This document shows, one piece after another, positions 56,610 to 64,000 of a stretch of 64,000 nucleotides of DNA (its first letter is position 1; every line of letters starts with the position of its first letter). A program made the translations under genes and the position numbers. The notes under the pieces were generated by a model. It saw only the letters and a program-made list of their open reading frames with translations, was not told the DNA's origin and did no database searches. The stretch comes from Posidonia oceanica (Eukaryota; Streptophyta; Magnoliopsida; Alismatales; Posidoniaceae): positions 37,006,001-37,070,000 of the forward strand of contig JAZBRS010000049.1 in NCBI GenBank assembly GCA_037176725.1, read 5' to 3'.

Positions 56610-56782
56610 GTGGCAACCCAGTCAGCCAAAGCTTTCCTTATTTGGCCTAATCCAAAAATCATGTTTTTGCCTTCTTTGGAACCTGTTGACTGGTCAAAGC
56701 CATCAAAGCTGAGTTTAATCACACTTAAAGACTCCTTAATTGGAGAATCTTCTCTGATCCTGGCAGTTATGCCTCGGAGGTT

Positions 56783-56838
56783 GTTATATATGAGTTCTCT
56801 CGCTTATAACGTTATACGCTGGTTTTCCAGCGTATAAC
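56783..56838. repeat. Doublet hairpin module upstream of the LTR TATA box
   Basis: GTTATATAT-N10-GCTTATAAC and GTTATACGC-N10-GCGTATAAC. The second unit is a perfect 12-bp stem (GTTATACGCTGG, TTTT, CCAGCGTATAAC). It ends 64 bases before the TATA box. Confidence 0.82.
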
Positions 56839-56902
56839 ACTTCTGAAACAGGAAACTCTGCTGACTTGGCATTTGTGTCCTTCTTTGTTCCTCCCTTGCT
56901 TC

Positions 56903-56910
56903 TATAAAAG
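56903..56910 (+). promoter_or_regulatory. TATA box of LTR C
   Basis: TATAAAAG in a CTTGCTTCTATAAAAGCAAG context, about 576 bases into the LTR. It is the clearest core promoter among the LTRs here; transcription would start near 56935-56945. Confidence 0.75.
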
Positions 56911-58419
56911 CAAGGATACCCCCACAGAGTTCAAGGCCAGAATTTTGAGAGAGAAAAAGAGTTAAGAAACTTTTGGGACTCACATACTCTTGAGATCAAA
57001 AATCTTAGAGAAGTGAGGTCCTTAAGAATCGAAAGAGAGAAGAGAGTTTTTGGAAAGAGAAGAGAGTCTTAGAAAAAAGCTTGAGGATCCTTTTGTCGTT
57101 GTTGGCTTCATGCCAACACAGTTTGCACCTTATGCATAGACAGAGGAGACTCTATTTCATTCATTTCCTTTTTATTTCTGATATTACATGTTTAATTCCG
57201 TAGTATAATCAAGCATTTTCATTTCAAGTTCATATATTGTTTTAACTAGGCATACATCTCTTTTAGTTGCAACCAGGGGGACCAAACCCCTCGGGTACGT
57301 ATCTCACTACGTTTTCTTTACTTTCTTTTCTACTAACTCTGGATAAATTACTGCACATATTGATCCACTTTTATATTGTCCTGTTTGTTTTGCTTTGCTA
57401 ACGTTTGTCATACAAGGAGGAAGAAGGAACAAAGAGCTTACCAAGCACGAGCACCCTTGGGCAATGCTAGCGTTGTCCCAAGGTAGCTGAACCTGCAACC
57501 ACACTACATCTCCCCAAAGGCGTCTTGAGGGCCGGCGAAAGCGAACCGAGAGTGGCGATCACACCGATTCCATCACACGTGGAGTGACGAAGTCGGATAC
57601 AAAGAAGGGGGACCTCGAGAAAGAGAAGATAGAGTGAGCAAAAGAGGGAGCCAAAAGAAGCCTTCTTCTTCCCCAAACCTCCATCATCATCATCTTCTTC
57701 TTCTCCTCCAAAAACCCCATATCCACAGTCTGGCGATCACGGTGGGACGGCTAAAAGTGCCCCATGCAAGGTAAGTAACCCTTCCTTTCTTCTTCCTCCT
57801 TCATTATTGACATTCTTAGTTTAGTTTTAGTTTCATGGGCCAAAGTTCGCCCAGTTTGGAACACTAGCAGCGTTGCTGAGCACATAGCTTGCACGTTTAA
57901 TCCCCTACACGTATCTTAGCACTTAAAGCACACATTAGAGCATGCGTTCAGACATTCATTGCATTTAGGCCTTAGGCAAGCATTTCCTTGCATTTGCGAG
58001 CGAGATTGCCTTAGAAAGACCGATTCCCGGACGTATCGGGGTGCCTAACACCTTCCTCGGGCGTAACAGGAGTCCTTGCCCTTTCTCTTGGCCCGCAATG
58101 ACCATTCCTTCATCCTAGGCACGAGTCATAGCATAGCATAGCATAGCATTGCATCGCATTGCATTGCATCTCTTCGCAGCCTCTTGGCATCTGGTTTTGC
58201 ATGTCTTTTCATGCATTACCCTCAGTTTTCCTTGTCTCCCAACCTAATAGACATGGTGGCGACACTGATTTGTCTTATCATTTCTTTTTCTTCTTTTTGC
58301 CAGCATTTCCGAGTCAAGTTTCTTCCCTCGGATCCCACCGCATATAGTGAGCCTATTTTGATCGGTGCACGCGAGCTTTGACATCGTGCATGGACGATCA
58401 GAAATTCAGGATTACTACG

Positions 58420-58437
58420 TGGCGACTCTGCTGGGGA
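58420..58437 (+). other. Primer binding site of element 3
   Basis: TGGCGACTCTGCTGGGGA, matching the presumed tRNA-Arg complement except for one T. Confidence 0.85.
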
Positions 58438-59624
58438 CCTTGTACTCCGGCTTTCGCTTGGCTTTCTCGCCGCTTGCATTTTGCTCCTTCGCCTGTCTTT
58501 TGCCTTTGCATGCATTGTCTGTTTGCCTGCTTTGTTCCTTTACATGCTTTATTACATGCTTACCTGCATTTACTCGCTTTATTTACCTGTTTTTTTTCCT
58601 TGCTTTATTTCCAGCATTATGCATGTCTAAATATTTACTTAGTACACCATGCATGGCTTTTGAATGATGAATGCTTTCTTTTACACCAATGCAATGCCAC
58701 TGCACCTGCACATACTATGCATACTTGCCTTTTGCTATGATAAGTGTTTTTTCCTTCACTATCATGCCCATAGCACTAGCACATACCATGCACATGCCTT
58801 TTGCAATGATTTGTGTTGTTTGCCTGACATGTCTGAGTGATTTTCTTCCCCTTTTGCACTTAGCCTAAGGACAATTAGAGACTGATTGCTCCCCCACGGC
58901 TAATTAAAAACGGCAAGTAAAAAGAATCTCTAGGAGCAACTAGAGACTAAAACACCCCTGCACCCCCCTCTTTGAGTTAATAAAATGCGCAAGATAAAAC
59001 ACGAAGCATTTGCATAAAGCATCATATAGGGCATGCATTCTTCTCATCTGAGTCCTCCTACAGTCTGAGAAGGATAGTTCCGGTCTCTTGCCCCCAACAC
59101 TTTGGCATGGTGTGAGTGGATCGGTCTGTCCTCCCTTGTCAAGGGGTCACGTCGGTGTTAGTAGAGGGTACCACCCATGCTTCTGGTAGGGTTGAGGCTC
59201 TCAAAGCACCACCACGTCATTCCTGAGCTCTGGCTAGGCTTGAGGCGTGGGACCTACTTTTTCTGGCTTGAGTCGGCGACCCGTACACCCATGAGCGTCC
59301 GAAGTAGGCTACCTACTAGGACACCCTAGATTGGTGAGGGAGAGTATGCTAGAAAGCATACATTCGCATTCATAACGTACATCAAATCACTTGCATTTTA
59401 TTTTCGGGTTCTAACCCTTATTGTTTGCTTGCCTTTTGCGTAGAGGTCAATGAGTGAGTTCCTTAGCTGGAGTACGAGTGCATTCTCTTACTGATGCCCC
59501 TGTCGCGACACTTTCTTCCTAACATCCCCTTCCGAGTTGTTTCGCCTTTGCGATAATAGCTCCTCCTAGGATTCGTCCTCTTACCCCCTGTCATAGTCCT
59601 CTGATCACCCGTTCTCGGTCAGCG
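58438..59624 (+). other. Untranslated leader of element 3
   Basis: Collinear with the leaders at 5613 and 44519. A hairpin CCCTT-GTC-AAGGG lies at 59133-59145. TTTTGCGTAG near 59443 is the candidate 3' splice site matching 45494. No gene. Confidence 0.65.
59133..59145 (+). promoter_or_regulatory. Leader hairpin, element 3
   Basis: A perfect 5-bp stem with a GTC loop, at the same leader position as 6289 and 45179 but with a changed stem sequence. Confidence 0.5.
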
Positions 59625-62006
59625 ATGGCTCAGTTTGTTGGTGATTCCCAGGTCCCTGTTGCCCTAGAGGTGGTTCCCGTTTCGGTCCCTCTGGCTCCCG
59701 CATTGACCCCCTCTATGCCAGTGTCTCCTTCTCTGGTACAGTTGCCACCCCTCTATTCTGTGGGGTAGTGGCAACCTCCACCGGACCTGGTTGCCGAGAC
59801 TGTCTTGGTAACCCCTGCCCGCGCTTTGGAGCCACCACTGACTCCTCCTCAAGGTTATTTCACTTTTGACAACCACCCTGTTGCGGCAACTTCTGCCTTA
59901 GGACCTCCACCTCCTGGACAGTCTGCATCCCAACCGCTTGACTCTGGTCCCCCGCCAGTCCTACAACTCAGCATACCCACCGACAGGTCCCCTGAGGTGC
60001 AGTATCAGCAGCTGATGGAGACTGCCTAGAGACTGCAGGGCATGGCTCTATCTCTTCGCCCATCCTTCACTCCTGTTGCTCCCGAGGCCCTACTGCGGCC
60101 TGCACTTGCATCACAGTCATTCCCTTCTGCTCCCCCGCCCAGACCATCGCCTCAGCTACTCACTGCTCTGGTGATGGGGGCTCAGCTTCTGCCTCCTACA
60201 TATGCACAACACCCTGCACAGCATCCTCCTCTGGCACCTGGTGGCCAGTCCTTAGGACTGGTTGGAGCGCAGTATCCCTCAGGCCCACCGCCTGGCACCG
60301 TGCCGGTGCAGCAACTGACGCTCCAGCACTCTGCATCACCTATCACTCAGCATGCTAGTTATTCCTACCCCCTGCATCAGCAATACCTTACCCCTGCATA
60401 CATTCCAGCACACACAACACATCCGCACGGATACGCCGCCCATCCTGTCGCTCCACCAGGCGACGTGATGGTGGACCCGGAGGAGCACCACGGTGCATCC
60501 TTTTCGGCATATGTGGCCCCTGCCCCTGCCCCTGCTGCACCACCTCCTTTGGCAGCAGCTCCAGAATCCAACGACGACAGGTTCGCCGTTCTGGAGAAAG
60601 CGCTTCGACAAGTGTAGGGTATAGACCACCAGTCTTACCAGTTCCGGGACCTCTGTTACTTCCCAAAGGCGGTGCTCCCACCGAAGTTTCGCATCCCGGT
60701 CTTTGAAAAATATCATGGTAGAGGCTGTCCAGTAGCACACCTGAAGGCATACTGCGGAGATCTCGCTTAGCTCCAGGTTGACGAGAGGCTACTTATCCGT
60801 TTGTTCCAGAAAAGTCTATCTGGCCCTGCGCTCAAGTGGTTCACCTCACTTGATATGGCCACCATAAAGACGTGGGACGACCTCAGCCAGGCGTTCCTGG
60901 GACAATATGCCTTCAACCTTCACCTGGTCCCAAAGCGCGTGGACCTCGTCGCATTAAAGCAGAACCCCGGAGAGCCGTTTGGGGAGTATGTCGGCCGCTG
61001 GCGCGCCCTTGCATCGTAGGTTCGAGATGGACCCTCTAACAAGGAGTCCATCGAGATTGTGATTGGAGGTGCGCAGCCCACTACCGATGCTCTGCTCAAC
61101 ATTCAACCCATCACCACCTTCACAGCACTGATCCGGGCTGGCACCCGCGTGGAGAGTTCGCTACGGAGTGGCAACTTCCCAGCACTCTCTGCGCTTGCCA
61201 AGCAGGCTGCCATCACCAGCAACACCAGCAGCACCAGCAACAATAGCAGCGGTGGCACCAGCAACTATCCTAAGAAGAAGGACTCGCCGAAACCCGTTTT
61301 TGCCTATGTCAACCTCGCTCCCGCATCCGCGTCGACGCCCGCGCCTATTCTACTGGCGGTTCGGCCTCCCTCGAATCAGGTAGTGTACGCCTAGGGCACC
61401 CCCACACTACAAGTCACTACCACTGCCCAACCAGTGTATCCTGCCACACCGGTCCGGCAAGCGCAACCCTAGGGGTAGAGGTGGCAATTCAGAGAGCGGC
61501 GTCAATTCACCCCACTGGTGGAACCGCTCAATGCCGTCCTCCCCAAGGTCGCGTCATATCTAAGGTTTCTCGAGGTTCGCCTGCCACCAAATCCACTTCC
61601 CCTTTGGTATAAGGCGAATCTCTTTTGCGACTTTCATCGAGCTGTAGGGCACTCGACAAACAGTTGCCTCACTTTGTGGGACACCATTCAGAATTTGATC
61701 GAATCGGGGACGATCACCATCCACACGCACGAGGCACCCTCTTCAACTCCTCCATCAACATCAGCCCCAACACTAGCATCAACATCCCCCCATGCCAACA
61801 TCGTCCGCCAGCCCCTCTTGGACCATCCCAATCCGGAAGGCGCGGGGACCTCAGGAATCTACTCTCTCTCCCTTTCTGGGCCTGCTACGTCTGTGGTAGA
61901 CCCCTCCGAGCTCATTCATGATGTCTCGGAGCCCTTCCCTCTCTCTCTATCCTGCGGCCATTACCGGCTCCGAGTCGAGGATTCTCATGATCCAACCGTG
62001 TGCTAG
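59625..62006 (+). pseudogene. gag: gag pseudogene, element 3, full length
   Basis: ATG at 59625 (MAQFVGD) opens one frame through to TAG at 62004. Order: a Pro/Gln-rich N-terminal half; the Retrotrans_gag core (HLKAYCGDLA, LIRLFQKSLSGPALKWFTSL, EPFGEYVGRWRALA); a Ser/Asn/Thr-rich linker; a knuckle-like CDFHRAVGHSTNSC at 61626-61667 with Cys-X2-His-X4-His-X4-Cys spacing. In-frame TAGs are at 59766, 60027, 60616, 60768, 61017, 61392, 61470 and 61476; there is no TAA or TGA. It is the best-preserved gag here, about 790 codons, but cannot be translated whole. Protease follows in the +1 frame. Confidence 0.92.
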
Positions 62007-64000
62007 GCCGGGGCGCTCTGCCGCGCGCCCTACCATGCATCCTCAAGCCCTTGCCCCTGTATACCCTCAGGCTAGACCGCAGGCCCAAACCCCTGCCTCC
62101 CTTTTAGGTAGACCCCCAGTCAGCCTACTAGCTAGGTCTCAGCCAGGACCCCCAGCAACCTACCAGCAGCATCACCCTTTTCCCCCTCGCCCAGCTTATG
62201 TCCCCGTAGCCCCTCTTGTGCTCGCAGCACAGGCCCCCGCGGTTATTGACTTAACCTAGGACCCCCATGGCGTTCCCTACAATTACGCCACGGAAACGTG
62301 TACGGAAGTCACGCGATCAGGGAGGGTCTACAAGCCTGCAGCTCCGGTGGTAAGGCCCAGCCGTCCAGCACCCGTTGCGCCCCCTCCAGCATGCCAACCC
62401 CCTGTACCTAGCCCTGTAGAGCCTACCCCCAAAGCACCTCCTTCTACCACTAGAAAGCCGCACCACAAGACTGACATCACCTCCCAGCTTAGGAGGGTTA
62501 AAGCCGACATTTCAATTTGGGACCTTATACACTCCTCTTCCGAACACCGCGAGGCTTTCCTCCGAGTGTTCCAAGCAGCCCACGTGTCCCAAGCTATAGA
62601 ACCCGCGGCCTTGGAGAGCATGGTTGGTGTCATCGCGAAGCCCCAGATCATCTCTTTTATGAGCGATGAGCTGCCTCCAGTGGGGATTAATCACAACCAG
62701 CCCTTGTTTGTCACGGTGCAATACAAAAACTTTTGCATTCCCCTATTGCTGGTTGATAACGGATCAGGCCTTAATGTCTGTCCGTTGCGCACTGCAAACA
62801 GGCTCGGATTCAAAGCCGAGGATATCACCCCAACAATAAAGGGAATGACAGCTTTTGACAACACCCACCATGACGCTCTAGGAATCCTGATTATTCCTCT
62901 CGAGATTGGCCCGGTTGTCTTCAATGTGGAGTTCTACATTGTCGACTTGGAGCCCAATTTCAATCTTCTACTTGGGCACCCTTGGCTGCATAAGCATCAG
63001 GTCTTCCCCTCGACCCTCCACCGCATGATTAAGTTTCACCCCGGTGATGATGTTATCGTTGTCATGGTAGAAAACTTCGAGAAAGAGCAGATCGAGGCGG
63101 TTGCACCTATCTCTTCGCAGACTGTCCCTTTTGACCCCGAACTTTCAAATGCCTTGTATCGAGTTAATCAGTATGAACCGGTTAACTTTATACCTGATCT
63201 TGAACGTGTCAACTCTTTGGCCATTCACAATAACCCCTTCAGGATGGTCGAAAATGTCTGTCACAGGTGGGGCTATGTCAAGGGAACGCCACTCGGGCGA
63301 TACGGCCAGGGAATCGCTGAGCCGATCCAAGTAGCAAAGCGAAGAGATTCTGAAGGACTTGGATATGACCTACAGTCCAGAACAGACAAGTGTATGCATC
63401 CCAAGAATCAAAGCATCGCCATCCCACGGGACCTCACTAATTTTACTAGTGCAGGTAACCTGGATCCAAGCAGCAGTAAAGCCACAGAACAGCTGGTGTC
63501 ATGCTTAAGCTCTCCGCCACCAACAGAAGAATGGGTCTGCATTGAAGACTACTACTCAGATGAGGAGCAGTCTGGCATAGTCAGCGCAGCCCCAACCAGC
63601 AGCAAGGATCAGCTCAGTGTGACATCATCTCGGTCAGTTTGCTTGGCACTCACTGACGCAGCAGCAGAGTTGGTAGGCCCTATGGTGGGATTGACAGTTT
63701 CTCCTCTTCCTGCAGCTTCACTAAAGTCACCGACAGCCACAGCAGCACCTCCAGGGTCAAAAGCACACCCTTCGGCACTGTCTAGCAGTCCGCTTGTGAC
63801 TGTAGCTGCACCAGCATGGAAATCACCTTCTCCGACGGAGCAATCAGTTGAATTAGGCGGCAGAGTGACTCGGCCCGCATCATTGACAATGCCACAAGCA
63901 AGCCAGGCGGCTCTATCAGGCACACCACTGTCAGCTTCAGCAGATCTCGCTTTGCTGAGGATTCTCGCTGCCGCTACTGGGAGACAACCACTGTCACCCA
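61918..64000 (+). CDS. pol: Protease and G-patch part of pol polyprotein, element 3, runs off window
   Basis: The frame is +1 relative to gag. A Pro-rich linker can be read from 61918 to a TAG at 62257; from 62260 to 64000 (580 codons) no stop occurs. The retropepsin-type aspartic protease that would cut the polyprotein has its active site as VDNGSGLNV (Asp codon at 62755), where most retroviral proteases have Asp-Thr/Ser-Gly, and a flap/second-core motif LLLGHPWLH at about 62968-62991. GTPLGRYGQGI at about 63280 followed by GLGY near 63358 is a G-patch-like segment, usual after the protease in Tat elements. The rest (63480-64000) is Ser/Pro/Ala-rich. Reverse transcriptase, RNase H and integrase would lie beyond the window. 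Whether gag and pol were joined by frameshifting or the frames diverged by decay is not resolved. Confidence 0.85.

Larger units (their letters stand above)
56327..58418 (+). mobile_element. LTR shared by elements 2 and 3, family C upstream part
   Basis: Starts TGTAGATACC after a polypurine tract and ends ATTACTAC one base before a PBS, so it serves as a 3' LTR on one side and a 5' LTR on the other. 56327 to about 57836 is unlike families A and B; from about 57840 (GTTCGCCCAGTTTGGAACAC, TAGCAGCGTTGCTGAGCAC) to the end it is the block common to all LTRs here. It has a TATA box at 56903, hairpin modules at 56526 and 56783, and a splice donor (GCAAG-GTAAGTA) at about 57771. The last A of the usual ACA terminus is missing. 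Confidence 0.85.

Overview
The window is plant nuclear DNA built almost entirely from nested, decayed Ty3/gypsy LTR retrotransposons and the satellite arrays they carry. I see no ordinary single-copy host gene. The elements fit the Tat/Ogre group: LTRs of 2 to 5 kb, a primer binding site that looks complementary to the 3' end of tRNA-Arg, Retrotrans_gag-type proteins, a DNGSG aspartic protease followed by a G-patch segment, long 3' untranslated regions packed with tandem repeats, and extra antisense genes. The host species cannot be named from the sequence.

Layout. 1-3204 is a minus-strand LTR cut by the window edge and inserted into the 5' LTR of element 1 (3205-5593, plus strand). Element 1 continues with a PBS, a leader, a broken gag (6740-8998), no recognisable pol, a long 3' untranslated region, a polypurine tract and a 3' LTR that starts at 18583. 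It is interrupted twice by solo LTRs with perfect 5-bp target duplications: 10281-15386 (CATGC, itself carrying a SINE) and 19768-24770 (GCTGC). The 3' LTR breaks off at about 25528. From there to about 33000 runs a 7-kb satellite of about 60 bp per unit with a higher-order period near 1.25 kb. A minus-strand LTR plus 3'-end fragment follows (33493-38258), then two plus-strand LTRs head to tail (38259-41357 and 41358-44499).

Element 2 starts at the second of these LTRs: PBS, leader, a gag decayed by TAG stops (45678-47556), and then, where pol should be, two antisense plant-mobile-domain (PMD) genes (48115-51327 and about 51769-52969), three satellite arrays, and a polypurine tract. The next LTR (56327-58418) has a polypurine tract on its left and a PBS on its right, so it is shared with element 3. 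Element 3 has a decayed gag and then an open protease/G-patch frame that runs off the window at 64000.

Three points stand out. (1) The LTRs and antisense genes carry a regular module: two or three tandem 28-29 bp hairpins (arm GTTNNNCGC, 10-11 nt, complementary arm). There are 20 modules in three LTRs and 5 more around the PMD genes and the third LTR type. The middle of the stem changes between families with its partner, and modules sit just upstream of both TATA boxes found. (2) The antisense PMD gene has eight exons, every one a multiple of three, with GT-AG introns and its own TATA box. (3) Nearly every in-frame stop in gag and PMD is TAG, mostly explained by C-to-T change at CAG or on the opposite strand at CCA, which suggests loss through cytosine methylation.
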